From the NCBI RefSeq assembly GCF_900129965.1, contig NZ_FQXM01000029.1, positions 1-44,957 on the forward strand: DNA of 44,957 nucleotides, given 5' to 3'. Under the pieces are notes generated by a model that did not search any database, was not told where the DNA came from, and saw only the letters and a list, made by a program, of their open reading frames with translations. Shown piece after piece: positions 17,041 through 25,628 of this stretch. Source of the stretch: Clostridium grantii DSM 8605 (GTDB lineage Bacteria; Bacillota; Clostridia; Clostridiales; Clostridiaceae). Numbering within the stretch: the first letter of the stretch is position 1; each line of letters opens with the position of its first letter. The translations under genes and the position numbers were made by a program.

Positions 17041-18981
17041 CTAAAATACATGTTTCATTAATTCTTCAATGTTTTCTATAGCATAAACCTGAATATCTTC
17101 AAGGCCAACTGGTATTTCTTTTTCATTATCTTTAGGAACCATTACTTTTTTAATTCCTTTTCTTCTAGCCCCATATATCTTTTCAAAAATTCCACCAACT
17201 GGTTTAATTTTACCTGTCAAAGATATTTCTCCTGTAATAGCAATATCCTGTCTTAATGCTTTGTTTGTTAAAGCACTAATTATACATACAGTTATAGCCG
17301 CTCCCGCTGAAGGTCCATCTATCTTTCCTCCGCCAATTACGTTAACATGTATGTCGTAGTCTCTTATATCTTTATCGGTAATTTTTCTAATCACAGAAGC
17401 TGCATTAAAAACTGAATCTTTTGCCATACTGCCTGCTGTGTCATTAAATCTCACTGTTCCTTTGCCCTTTTCTCTTGCTTCAAAAGATGAAGCTTCTATT
17501 TCTATAGTTGAACCTATATATCCACTAACTCCTAGACCATAAATATGCCCAATCTCCATTTCTTCATTTTTAGCATCTTGCTCATATGAAATCAATCTAC
17601 CTATAGAAATGGTTTCCTCAACATCACTTATAGATATATAAATTTTATCTTTTTCAATATTCTTTTCTTTATACAATATATAGCCATATACATCTGCTAA
17701 AATATTAATTGCTTTTCTACCTTCTATAGTATATCTACTAATTAACTCAGCCACGCCTTCTTCTAAAACTATATCTAATTTGCTTGCAGCATTTCTAACA
17801 ATGCTTGCAATTTCTTTTGATGATAAAGGCTCAAAATAAACTTCAGTACATCTTGATCTCAATGCTGGATTTATATCTTTAGGTTCTCTTGTAGTTGCCC
17901 CAATCAACACAAAATCAGCTGGAGCACCATTTTCAAAAAGATATTTAATATATTCTGGTGTATTTTCATCATCTGGATCATAGTAAGATGATGAAAATTC
18001 TACTCTTTTATCCTCAAGAACTTTTAATAATTTATTTTGAAGTATATTATCAAGTTCTCCTATTTCATCAATAAATAAAACTCCACAATGAGCTTCCGTT
18101 ACTAAGCCTGGCTTTGGTTCTGGAACACCAATTTCAGCTAAATCTCTTTTACTACCTTGATATATTGGGTCATGAACAGATCCTAGTAATGGATTAGTTA
18201 TTTCTCTTGGATCCCATCTTAAAGTAGTTCCATTAACTTCTATAAACTTTGACTCTTCGTAAAATGGAGTAAAAGATAATTTTTTAGCTTCTTCTAATGC
18301 TAATCTTGCCGCTGTTGTTTTTCCAACTCCTGGTGGTCCGTACAAAATAATATGTTGTGGATATGGAGAAGATATTTTAGATAGAAGGGATTTAATTGCT
18401 CTATCTTGACCTACAATTTCTTCAAAAGCTTGTGGTCTTAACAAAGTTTGAATATTTTTAGAAAGTTTTCTATCATCTAAATCCTCTAACTCAGACATCT
18501 TTTTTAAAGTTTTTGTATTTTCAACGCCTTTTTTCTTCTTTAATATTCCAAGTCTTACCTCATCAATATACTTTTCTTGTTTATCCATAACAACTTTTTC
18601 AACTTCTTTTTCTATTGTGTTCTCTACATATTTTCTAGCAACAATTTCTGATATCCATTTTTGAGTGTCATCATAAGCACTTTCTAGGTTATCTTTATCT
18701 GGTGGCAACACTAATCCATTTCCATCTGAACAAATTTTATTAAGTGCATATATTTTTTTACAAGGATCCATTGAGTTAATATATTTTGAAAGTTTAAACT
18801 TTACTATTCTAGTACTAATTAATTTAGGATCCAATATAGTTCTAATTATTTCCTCTAACTTTTCTATTTTAGCCTCAATTGTTAAAGAGTTGTCTATAAC
18901 TTCTCCAAATGCTTTTTGTATTAATTCTTTAGATAATTTCAATATATTTCTAGCCCCAATAAATCTAGAGCGTTCCCCCAT
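17041..18981 (-). CDS. lonC: ATP-dependent Lon-family protease, LonC type
   Basis: This 646-aa protein has an N-terminal helical region (1-185) unlike canonical Lon, an AAA+ module with Walker A GPPGVGKT (215-222) and Walker B LFIDEIGEL, and a C-terminal Lon protease domain with catalytic Ser558 (DGPSAG) and Lys601. It matches the spore-former LonC subfamily. It starts 7 nt after rplI with no visible SD; the GGGGGA lies inside codons 2-3, so coupling to rplI is likely. Substrates are unknown. Confidence 0.9.
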   Translation of the reverse strand: MGERSRFIGARNILKLSKELIQKAFGEVIDNSLTIEAKIEKLEEIIRTILDPKLISTRIVKFKLSKYINSMDPCKKIYALNKICSDGNGLVLPPDKDNLESAYDDTQKWISEIVARKYVENTIEKEVEKVVMDKQEKYIDEVRLGILKKKKGVENTKTLKKMSELEDLDDRKLSKNIQTLLRPQAFEEIVGQDRAIKSLLSKISSPYPQHIILYGPPGVGKTTAARLALEEAKKLSFTPFYEESKFIEVNGTTLRWDPREITNPLLGSVHDPIYQGSKRDLAEIGVPEPKPGLVTEAHCGVLFIDEIGELDNILQNKLLKVLEDKRVEFSSSYYDPDDENTPEYIKYLFENGAPADFVLIGATTREPKDINPALRSRCTEVYFEPLSSKEIASIVRNAASKLDIVLEEGVAELISRYTIEGRKAINILADVYGYILYKEKNIEKDKIYISISDVEETISIGRLISYEQDAKNEEMEIGHIYGLGVSGYIGSTIEIEASSFEAREKGKGTVRFNDTAGSMAKDSVFNAASVIRKITDKDIRDYDIHVNVIGGGKIDGPSAGAAITVCIISALTNKALRQDIAITGEISLTGKIKPVGGIFEKIYGARRKGIKKVMVPKDNEKEIPVGLEDIQVYAIENIEELMKHVF

Positions 18982-18988
18982 TCTATTT

Positions 18989-19432
18989 TTATAATTCGCT
19001 TACTATTACATTTATTTTTGTAGATATCTCTGGATAAATTTTAACATCAATTTGGTACTCTCCTAATTGCTTAATACTTCCTGAAGAAATTTTCTTTTTG
19101 TCTATGTCTACTTTATACTGTTTCTTTAATTCATCTGCAATATCCTTACTTGTTATGGCTCCAAATAATCTCCCACTGTCTCCAGCTTTAGTTTTAATTA
19201 TTATTTGTTTGTCTCTTAGTGATTCTGCCAATTTTTGAGCAGCTTCAATTTCTTCTAACTTAACTTTTCTTTCATTTTCTTTTTGTTTATTTAGTATATG
19301 AACGTTATTATCAGATGCTTCCTCTGCTAATTTCCTAGGAAATAAAAAATTTCTCGCATATCCATCTGATACATTTACAACTTCATTCTTCTTTCCTTTT
19401 CCTTTTACGTCTTTCAATAATATAACTTTCAT
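18989..19432 (-). CDS. rplI: 50S ribosomal protein L9
   Basis: This 147-aa L9 has the N-terminal 23S-binding domain (MKVILLKDVKGKGKKNEVVNV), the long connecting helix and a C-terminal domain. It lies at the base of the L1 stalk. Its ATG overlaps the gdpP stop as TAATG, and AAGGAAGGTG is 8 nt upstream. The gene pair gdpP-rplI is also conserved in Bacillus. Confidence 0.97.
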   Translation of the reverse strand: MKVILLKDVKGKGKKNEVVNVSDGYARNFLFPRKLAEEASDNNVHILNKQKENERKVKLEEIEAAQKLAESLRDKQIIIKTKAGDSGRLFGAITSKDIADELKKQYKVDIDKKKISSGSIKQLGEYQIDVKIYPEISTKINVIVSEL

Positions 19433-21420
19433 TAGTATACACCTTCCTTTAAATATTTATTAATCTCTAATTTCAACATTTCTTCTGCTTTTTCTAAAGA
19501 AACATTGTTTATTTTTGTACCTGCAATAGTAAAATGTCCTCCACCACCTAGTGACTCTAGTATTATTTGTACACTAATATCACCAAATGATCTTCCACTT
19601 ATTAATACATCTTCATTAATTTTAATTAATACAAAAGATGCTCTTACCCCTGAAATATTCAATAATTCATCTGCTACTTGTGCTGCTAAAATATTATCAT
19701 TCATTTCAACTGGACACTTTGCCAAAGCAATTCCATCGACTATTTTTACTGATTCAATTACTTTTGCTTTGTTTTTATATCCTTCTAGATTAGTCCATAG
19801 TAATTTTTTAACTCTAGAAGAATCTGCTCCCATTCTCTTAAGATATGCAGCTGTTTGAAATGTTCTTACTCCTGTTTTAAAATAGAAATTTTTCGTGTCT
19901 ACACTCATTCCTGCTAATAACAAATTCACTTCTATAGGTTTTATTTTAAGATGCAAATCCTCAACAATATACTGCAAAATTTCAGTTATTAATTCACAAG
20001 TAGATGAGGCATATGGTTCAATATAGCATATCATATTATCTTCTATTGAATTAGGAGCCTTTCTATGATGATCTATAACTATTTTTTTTGAAAAGCTATT
20101 TACCAAATCAAGGTTTTGCACATATCCTTTTGCATTCACATCTAAAATTATAAGTATACTTTCTTTATCTTTTATCTTGAAACATTTTTCACTGGTAATA
20201 ATTAATCCATTGTACTCTTCCTCTTTATTTAATTCATTTAAAGCATTTTTTAAACTATTGCTATTTTCATCAATAATTATAAAACATTTTTTTCCTAACA
20301 TTTTAACCGCTCTGCTTAAACCAACAGCCGCTCCAAAAAAATCTAAATCTGGATTCATGTGTCCCATTATAAAAACATTATTACTTTCTTTTATTATTGA
20401 TTTTACAGCATTTGAAATTACCCTAACCTTAACCCTACTTCTTTTTTCTATTTCTTTAGATTTACCTCCAAAAAACTCCAAATGGTCTTTTGTTTTAACA
20501 ACGCTTTGATCGCCACCTCTACTAAGAGCTAGTTCCATAGCCGAAATTGCAAATTGCTGATTTTCATAGGGAGTTATTCCCCCTCTTCCTATTCCTATAC
20601 TTAGTGTTACACTAATACTGTTTCCAAATTTAAGTTCCTTAATATTCTCTAAAATTTCAAATTTATTTTGAATTTCATTTTCAATATCTTTTTCTTGTAC
20701 TATAAGCATATATTTACTGTGAGAATATTTCAAGTACACTGCATTATTTTTTTGCGAATATGCTTTTATTTTTCTTTCAATTTCTGCTATTAACAACGGT
20801 ATGCTATCTTCTTCTGTTACTTTTAAAACATCTTCTAAATTATCTACATCTATTAAGACAACCCCATTTTTTGCAGCTTCTTTATCCTTATATAAATTAA
20901 CTTCATAAGTTTTATCGTTAAGATATATCAAAAATAAACTATCTTTTTCACTTTTGATTTTAGTCTCCAATAATTTAGCTGTGACTTCAAAATACCTTTT
21001 TTCAATATTTACATATTTATATTTTTTTTCTTTTTCTATAAATACTTCCTTAGCTGAAAACTCATGAATGATATCTCCTACATTGTTTCCCATTAATTGA
21101 TTCGGTTCAAAATTAGATTTGAACTCATCATTATACCATAATATATTTCCCTGTAAATTACAAATAATTAGTGGATACGGTATATTCATCAAAGTATTTT
21201 TTGTTGCTATATCCATTTTTGAAGAAAAATCATCTATAAATTTCTGGAACTCACTTTTTTTTCTTTTGTCTATATAGATATTAAAGATTATTAGTACTAC
21301 AAGAATTATGCTTGAGATAGATGCTATAATATAGTTCTCTAGTATAAATAAAATTCCTACTAATACCCCTAAAAAGACCAAATATAGTCTATTAAATTCT
21401 AATTGGAACTTATTTTTCAT
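19432..21420 (-). CDS. gdpP: Cyclic-di-AMP phosphodiesterase GdpP (DHH/DHHA1)
   Basis: This 662-aa membrane protein cleaves c-di-AMP to pApA. Two N-terminal transmembrane segments (about 12-26 and 29-50) are followed by a PAS-like domain, a degenerate GGDEF domain (RGGDQSVVK instead of GGDEF), and DHH-DHHA1 domains with HMNPDLD, DHHRKAP and GGGGHFTIAG. All metal-binding signatures of an active phosphodiesterase are present. The ATG follows AAGGAG. It sits between yybS and rplI as in Bacillus. Its role in cell-wall and potassium homeostasis is known from the family. Confidence 0.96.
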   Translation of the reverse strand: MKNKFQLEFNRLYLVFLGVLVGILFILENYIIASISSIILVVLIIFNIYIDKRKKSEFQKFIDDFSSKMDIATKNTLMNIPYPLIICNLQGNILWYNDEFKSNFEPNQLMGNNVGDIIHEFSAKEVFIEKEKKYKYVNIEKRYFEVTAKLLETKIKSEKDSLFLIYLNDKTYEVNLYKDKEAAKNGVVLIDVDNLEDVLKVTEEDSIPLLIAEIERKIKAYSQKNNAVYLKYSHSKYMLIVQEKDIENEIQNKFEILENIKELKFGNSISVTLSIGIGRGGITPYENQQFAISAMELALSRGGDQSVVKTKDHLEFFGGKSKEIEKRSRVKVRVISNAVKSIIKESNNVFIMGHMNPDLDFFGAAVGLSRAVKMLGKKCFIIIDENSNSLKNALNELNKEEEYNGLIITSEKCFKIKDKESILIILDVNAKGYVQNLDLVNSFSKKIVIDHHRKAPNSIEDNMICYIEPYASSTCELITEILQYIVEDLHLKIKPIEVNLLLAGMSVDTKNFYFKTGVRTFQTAAYLKRMGADSSRVKKLLWTNLEGYKNKAKVIESVKIVDGIALAKCPVEMNDNILAAQVADELLNISGVRASFVLIKINEDVLISGRSFGDISVQIILESLGGGGHFTIAGTKINNVSLEKAEEMLKLEINKYLKEGVY

Positions 21421-21422
21421 AA

Positions 21423-22445
21423 TTACTCCTTAATCTTTTTTTTCCTAAAAGAATATGGATCTAGATTTCTAAAATCCAAAATGCTTTCAACTAAACCTAT
21501 AAAGAATACCATGTTAGCAAAAAAACTACTCATAAACATAAATATTATTAATAACGCTATTACCGGTTTAGATATTGTTCTGTTACTTTTAACTCTTAAG
21601 TAGTATATCAAGGTAGCAAATCCATTCACCATTAGGGTTATTTGTATAACCACTATCATTGTAGTTTCTAAATATGAACCCATATCAAATCCAAAATATT
21701 TTAATATCACGCCTGATGACCATAATATAATTAGCCCTGCTGTTATTAAATTTGTAACATAAAAATGTTGAATTTGTTTAAACTTTTCTAATTTATAATA
21801 TTTAAGTTTATTTAAAACTGTTCGCGTTAAAGTGTAGTTTAATAAAGCCGCTCCTACTCCCCAAAGAATAATAGTAGCTGGTATCATTTTCATGATAAAA
21901 TCAGTGGAGAACATTTCTTTTATTAAATCCATAGATTTTAATTGTTCTGAAGTAATTCCCATTTTTTGATACATATTAATTGTTTCCTCAAACGCTTCAT
22001 TAAAAGTAGTACTCATAAAATTGATTTGTTCAAATAATGATTGCTTTGTTACAAAAAATAGCAATATGAATATTTGGAATATATAAGCTATAATATTTGC
22101 TATAGACAAAATAAGTACAGTTACTTTCTTAGAATATTTATTTTTTATACAATATCCAAAGGTCATGCCAATAATACCAAAAGTCATAGCCCCTCCTAAT
22201 GCCGAAGGAATATCTACCATTATTATTGCTAAAATAAAACTTGTAATAGTTGCTAACAAAGCAATTCTAAAATCATTTCTTAAATAAAGTATAGTTACTG
22301 GAATTGGTAATATAAATGTTCCTACAGATGAAAGCGTAGCTGTATAAGCACTCATTAAAAAAACAACAACTATAAGTGCAGAAATAATTCCTGCTTCCAC
22401 TATAGATTTTGTATTGTAAGTATTTTTCTGCATAATATCCCCCAT
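21423..22445 (-). CDS. yybS: DUF2232 (YybS-like) membrane protein
   Basis: This 340-aa polytopic membrane protein has about eight hydrophobic segments and is positively charged between segments. The family function is not established; the substrate-component-like fold suggests transport. The ATG at 22445 overlaps the preceding stop as TAATG. An in-frame ATG at 22433 follows GGGGGA by 5 nt and may be the true start, shortening the protein by 4 residues. The stop is 2 nt from the gdpP start, which suggests joint expression. Confidence 0.88.
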   Translation of the reverse strand: MGDIMQKNTYNTKSIVEAGIISALIVVVFLMSAYTATLSSVGTFILPIPVTILYLRNDFRIALLATITSFILAIIMVDIPSALGGAMTFGIIGMTFGYCIKNKYSKKVTVLILSIANIIAYIFQIFILLFFVTKQSLFEQINFMSTTFNEAFEETINMYQKMGITSEQLKSMDLIKEMFSTDFIMKMIPATIILWGVGAALLNYTLTRTVLNKLKYYKLEKFKQIQHFYVTNLITAGLIILWSSGVILKYFGFDMGSYLETTMIVVIQITLMVNGFATLIYYLRVKSNRTISKPVIALLIIFMFMSSFFANMVFFIGLVESILDFRNLDPYSFRKKKIKE

Positions 22446-22762
22446 TAGTTTCTTTTTGAAATATGAGAATTCAAACGACTAAGACTTTTATCTTCTTTTT
22501 CTAATTCATCATTTTCAGATATGCCTACTATTAAATTTTTTCTTATATTCTCATCTATTGTACTATAAGAATAACCTAATTTTTCTCCTATAAAGTAAAA
22601 AATAATTATCCCACTTGAAATACATTGTAATATAGTCTCTTGAGCTACACTACTACCTTTTGTTAAGATACCAAAAAAATCTGCAACTATATATAATAAT
22701 TGTGATTTTAGTTTCTCTAAAGTTTTTATATTTGCCATAACATTAAAATCTTCTTTTTTCAT
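22445..22762 (-). CDS. MazG-like family protein
   Basis: This 105-aa protein resembles the MazG-like family found upstream of yybS in clostridia: KGSSVAQETILQCISSGIIIFYFIGEKLGYSY is its core helix pair. It lacks obvious EExxE metal motifs of active MazG pyrophosphatases, so catalysis is doubtful. Three ATGs are clustered; I chose 22762 because AGGA lies 9 nt upstream. It heads the yybS-gdpP-rplI-lonC string, with TAATG coupling to yybS. Confidence 0.75.
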   Translation of the reverse strand: MKKEDFNVMANIKTLEKLKSQLLYIVADFFGILTKGSSVAQETILQCISSGIIIFYFIGEKLGYSYSTIDENIRKNLIVGISENDELEKEDKSLSRLNSHISKRN

Positions 22763-22860
22763 TATCATCATTCCTTTTCAAAGAAATACGTATAATAATA
22801 TTTTATGTTTTTTTATTCCAATTTTCAACTAATATATTTTTTATATTAAAAATCCTTATA

Positions 22861-22896
22861 GTGAAAACAGCAGTGCCATATAAGACACTGCTGTTT
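22861..22896 (-). terminator. Rho-independent terminator of the rpsF-ssb-rpsR operon
   Basis: AAACAGCAGTG pairs with CACTGCTGTTT (22865-22875 with 22886-22896) over a 10-nt loop, directly after the rpsR stop. The minus-strand tail is short (TTTTCAC). Confidence 0.88.
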
Positions 22897-22897
22897 A

Positions 22898-23143
22898 TTA
22901 ATCTGTTGTATATGGTAGCAAAGCCATAATTCTTGCTTTTTTGATCGCTACTGTTAATTCTCTTTGATGTTTAGCACAGTTTCCTGAAATTCTTCTTGGT
23001 AAAATTTTACCTCTCTCAGTTATGTACTTTTTCAATTTATTAACATCTTTATAATCTATAGCTTTAGATTTGTCTGCACAAAATGAACAAACCTTTTTTC
23101 TTTTTTTTCTGTTATTCTTTTTGTTATTGTTATTGAAAGCCAT
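22898..23143 (-). CDS. rpsR: 30S ribosomal protein S18
   Basis: This 81-aa protein has a Lys/Arg-rich, Asn-rich N-terminus and the S18 core (CSFCADKSKAIDYKDV, then RGKILPRRISGNCAKHQRELTVAIKKARIMALLPY). It binds S6 on the 30S platform. The CxxC (CSFC) with a later Cys (NCAKH) suggests the zinc-binding form. The SD is AAGGAGG. It is the third gene of the conserved rpsF-ssb-rpsR operon. Confidence 0.97.
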   Translation of the reverse strand: MAFNNNNKKNNRKKRKKVCSFCADKSKAIDYKDVNKLKKYITERGKILPRRISGNCAKHQRELTVAIKKARIMALLPYTTD

Positions 23144-23167
23144 TATCTTCCCTCCTTACCAAAATCT

Positions 23168-23638
23168 CTAAAATGGAATATCTCCATCATCCATAGGAGT
23201 TATATCCTCATCATAGCTATTAATATTGAAATTACCATAGTTGCTGTTAGTTCTTTCATTTGATTGAGTTGGTTCAGTGTTTCCACTGTCATAACCATTA
23301 TTTTGCCTTTGGTTATTATTTCCGCCCCATTCCAAGAACTGAACTTCTTCAGCTGTAACCTCGGTAACGTATCTTCTTGATCCGTCTTTTGCTTCATAGC
23401 TTCTTGTTTGAATTCTGCCTGCAACTGATATAAGTTTTCCTTTACTCATGTAATTAGCAGTAGCTTCAGCTTGTTTTCCCCATACAACGACAGGTATAAA
23501 ATCAGCTTCAGGCTGCCCAGGAGTTTTTAATCTTCTATCAACCGCAATAGTAAAAGTTGCAACTGCAGTACCTTTACCTGCTGTGAATTTCAAATCTGGA
23601 TCTTTAGTTAGTCTACCAATTAAAACTACTTTATTCAT
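23168..23638 (-). CDS. ssb: Single-stranded DNA-binding protein
   Basis: This 156-aa protein has an N-terminal OB fold (MNKVVLIGRLTKDPDLKFT; WGKQAEATANYMSKGKLISVAGRIQTR) up to about residue 106, an Asn/Gln-rich linker, and the acidic protein-interaction tail ending DDGDIPF. It protects single-stranded DNA at forks and recruits repair and replication proteins. It lies between rpsF and rpsR, 11 nt after rpsF. Confidence 0.97.
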   Translation of the reverse strand: MNKVVLIGRLTKDPDLKFTAGKGTAVATFTIAVDRRLKTPGQPEADFIPVVVWGKQAEATANYMSKGKLISVAGRIQTRSYEAKDGSRRYVTEVTAEEVQFLEWGGNNNQRQNNGYDSGNTEPTQSNERTNSNYGNFNINSYDEDITPMDDGDIPF

Positions 23639-23649
23639 GTTTGCACCAC

Positions 23650-23937
23650 CTATTTATCAGGATTAACAACTATGAATCTAATAACAGCATCACTAATTCT
23701 GTAATTTCTCTCTAATTCTTTAGGTAAATCTGGGTTAGATTTAAAGTTGATTAAAGTGTAGTAACCATCATTTTGTTTATTAATAGGATAAGCTAATTTT
23801 CTTCTACCCCATTCGTCAACATTATCAATTACACCACCATTTTTTTCAATAACACCTTTAAATTTCTCGATGTTAGCTTTTATAGTCTCTTCATCTAAAC
23901 TTGCATTTAGTATAAAAAGAGTTTCGTAATTATTCAT
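23650..23937 (-). CDS. rpsF: 30S ribosomal protein S6
   Basis: This 95-aa protein (MNNYETLFILNASLDEE; WGRRKLAYPINKQNDGYY; RNYRISDAVIRFIVV) has the normal S6 length with no C-terminal glutamate tail. It binds S18. The strong SD GGAGGAGGTG is 5 nt before ATG. It leads the rpsF-ssb-rpsR operon under a structured leader that resembles the S6:S18 autoregulatory element. Confidence 0.97.
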   Translation of the reverse strand: MNNYETLFILNASLDEETIKANIEKFKGVIEKNGGVIDNVDEWGRRKLAYPINKQNDGYYTLINFKSNPDLPKELERNYRISDAVIRFIVVNPDK

Positions 23938-23950
23938 GTTTTCACCTCCT

Positions 23951-23997
23951 CCCTATGGACTAACGGCTAAATGGTATAAATACCACATACAGCAGGG
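23951..23997 (-). promoter_or_regulatory. Probable S6:S18 autoregulatory leader of rpsF
   Basis: The minus-strand leader can form an outer stem CCCT/AGGG (23997-23994 with 23954-23951) and an inner hairpin TGGTA/TACCA. A CCG trinucleotide (23966-23964) lies in the unpaired 3' side (TTAGCCGTTAG). A conserved CCG in such a bulged stem is the hallmark of the known rpsF-leader motif that binds S6:S18. The outer stem ends beside the SD. The call rests on my reading of motif and context. Confidence 0.65.
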
Positions 23998-24046
23998 ACC
24001 ACATTAAATTATTGTATCATTTAATACTAATTAAATCAAGTTTTTT

Positions 24047-24244
24047 TTAATTTTCTACTTTATTTTCTTTTATTACTTTTTTTATTCCTTTTTCAAACTT
24101 ACTTCTTGGTAGCATAACTAATCTACCACAACCCATACATTTTATTTTAATATCTGCTCCAAGCCTTGTTACTTCCCATTCTTTTGTCCCACAGGGATGA
24201 GTTTTCTTCATCTCTACTATATCTCCTACATTAAATTCTTTCAT
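24047..24244 (-). CDS. DUF951 domain protein
   Basis: This 65-aa protein matches DUF951 (YyzM-like): FNVGDIVEMKKTHPCGTKEWEVTRLGADIKIKCMGCGRLVMLPRSKF. Three Cys (HPCG, CMGC) may bind a metal. The function is unknown. It is found near the origin in many Firmicutes. The ATG follows GTGGGG at 8-9 nt, and a small hairpin (TTGTTAT/ATAACAA) lies in its leader. It is divergent from yyaC. Confidence 0.85.
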   Translation of the reverse strand: MKEFNVGDIVEMKKTHPCGTKEWEVTRLGADIKIKCMGCGRLVMLPRSKFEKGIKKVIKENKVEN

Positions 24245-24473
24245 AATTTTTTACCCCACTTTTTATAATTGTTATGAAAATTATAACAAAAATAGTTTTT
24301 TAAATACATACCTTTTAGAAAATTAAATTATTATAATATTTAATCTTTAAGAATGAATACAATTAATAACTCTTATATATTTTTTTCTTATTTATTCACT
24401 TTGTACTTTTACACCAAATAATGAGAATAAAAAACCTTTTTTTAGTAAACAATATTATTAGGAGGTTTTTTCT

Positions 24474-25079
24474 ATGAGCAAAACATATACAATTTCTTAT
24501 AATGAGAAAAATGCACTATTTAAAATTAGAGACGCTTTATCTCAAAGCATTAAAAAATGTTCTTTATCTAATAAACAGATTGTTCTTATTTGTATCGGCA
24601 CTGACAGGTCTACTGGAGATAGTTTAGGCCCTTTAGTTGGCGAAAAACTAAAGTTTTTAAAAAGACAAGGATTTGCTTTATTTGGAACACTAGAAAATCC
24701 AGTACACGCTAAAAATTTAAGACAAACTTTGGATAACATAAATATTTTATATCAAAACCCATTTGTTATAGCAGTAGATGCATCTTTAGGAACTGCTGAT
24801 GAAGTCGGTAATATCGTAATTAAAAATACTCCTTTATTTCCAGGCTCAGCTTTGGATAAGAATCTTCCTCCTGTGGGTGATATAAGTATTAAAGGCATAG
24901 TAAATGTATCTGGAACCTTAGATTTTATGGTTCTTCAAAATACAAGGCTTTATATAGTTATGTTATTGTCTGATATAATTTCTGGCGGTGTTTATCATGC
25001 AATCATTCAAACTTTAGGAAGTAAACGTTTTGTTTCTAATGATAACAATTCTCAGATAGACTCTCTTTTAGGCAATTAA
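24474..25079 (+). CDS. yyaC: Spore protease YyaC
   Basis: This 201-aa protein belongs to the YyaC family, related to germination protease GPR. It has LICIGTDRSTGDSLGPLVGEKL (residues 39-60) and VIAVDASLGTADEVGNI, two acidic/threonine segments of the family core. It is expected in the forespore, although I found no convincing sigma-F/G promoter. The SD AGGAGG is 8 nt before ATG. It is head-on to replication. Its stop lies inside a terminator shared with the convergent DUF4446 gene. Confidence 0.9.
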   Translation: MSKTYTISYNEKNALFKIRDALSQSIKKCSLSNKQIVLICIGTDRSTGDSLGPLVGEKLKFLKRQGFALFGTLENPVHAKNLRQTLDNINILYQNPFVIAVDASLGTADEVGNIVIKNTPLFPGSALDKNLPPVGDISIKGIVNVSGTLDFMVLQNTRLYIVMLLSDIISGGVYHAIIQTLGSKRFVSNDNNSQIDSLLGN

Positions 25080-25110
25080 AAAAGACCTTTATAGGTCTTT
25101 TTTAATTGCC
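25071..25110. terminator. Bidirectional terminator spanning two stop codons
   Basis: A perfect 18-bp stem (GGCAATTAAAAAAGACCT, 25071-25088, with 25093-25110) has a TTAT loop. It contains the last codons and stop of yyaC in one arm. The DUF4446 stop falls in the loop and its last codons in the other arm. T-runs are internal to both arms. Confidence 0.92.
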
Positions 25111-25598
25111 TCATACAATGCTTTTTTTTCTTCTTCAGATAACTCATACTTAGATTTACCCTTTTCAATAGATTTACCATACATTGTACTTTCATTTCTA
25201 CTATATAAACTTGTCATTATAATACCATCATCATTTTCATCTAATAATGCTAATGAGAAACTCATATCACTTCCCACATTTTCAAAAGCTTTATATCTTA
25301 TAAACCCAGCTTTTTGCACGCAAAACTTAACCTTTTCATTTAATTTATTTATTTGTTGCTTCAATAAATCATTTTCCTGTAGTTGATAATCAATTTTTTC
25401 ATAATAACTATCAATTATCCCTTCCAAATTTGTATTATTCACTCCTCTTATTAACTTATTATGTCTTTTTTTTATTTTTGAAATTTTTGCTGCCATTATA
25501 ATTATACTGATAAACATTATGATTAAAAGTGATGCAGTTGCAAAAACAATCCAAATGTAATAATCTTTTATGAATTCTTCTATCATTTTCATATTCAT
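25089..25598 (-). CDS. DUF4446 family membrane-anchored protein
   Basis: This 169-aa protein has one N-terminal transmembrane helix (about residues 14-35), a basic stretch (KISKIKKRHNKL), a coiled-coil-like segment (DYQLQENDLLKQQINKLNEKV), and a C-terminal domain (VQKAGFIRYKAFENVGSDMSFSLALLDENDDGIIMTSLYSRNE). The latter is characteristic of DUF4446, which is common next to parB in Clostridia. The function is unknown. Its SD lies directly after the parS site following parB. Confidence 0.87.
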   Translation of the reverse strand: MNMKMIEEFIKDYYIWIVFATASLLIIMFISIIIMAAKISKIKKRHNKLIRGVNNTNLEGIIDSYYEKIDYQLQENDLLKQQINKLNEKVKFCVQKAGFIRYKAFENVGSDMSFSLALLDENDDGIIMTSLYSRNESTMYGKSIEKGKSKYELSEEEKKALYEAIKKDL

Positions 25599-25612
25599 TT
25601 TTATCTCCTAAC

Positions 25613-25628
25613 TGTTTCACGTGAAACA
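25613..25628. promoter_or_regulatory. parS centromere site (copy 1)
   Basis: TGTTTCACGTGAAACA is a perfect 16-bp palindrome identical to the consensus Firmicute parS. It is immediately adjacent to the parB stop codon (25631-25629) and precedes the DUF4446 SD. It is about 11 kb left of the DnaA-trio site. Confidence 0.97.

Noticed and set aside
22445..22762. MazG-like gene as an active nucleotide pyrophosphatase
   Set aside because: The metal-binding EExxE motifs of active MazG are not visible, so I kept only the family-level call.
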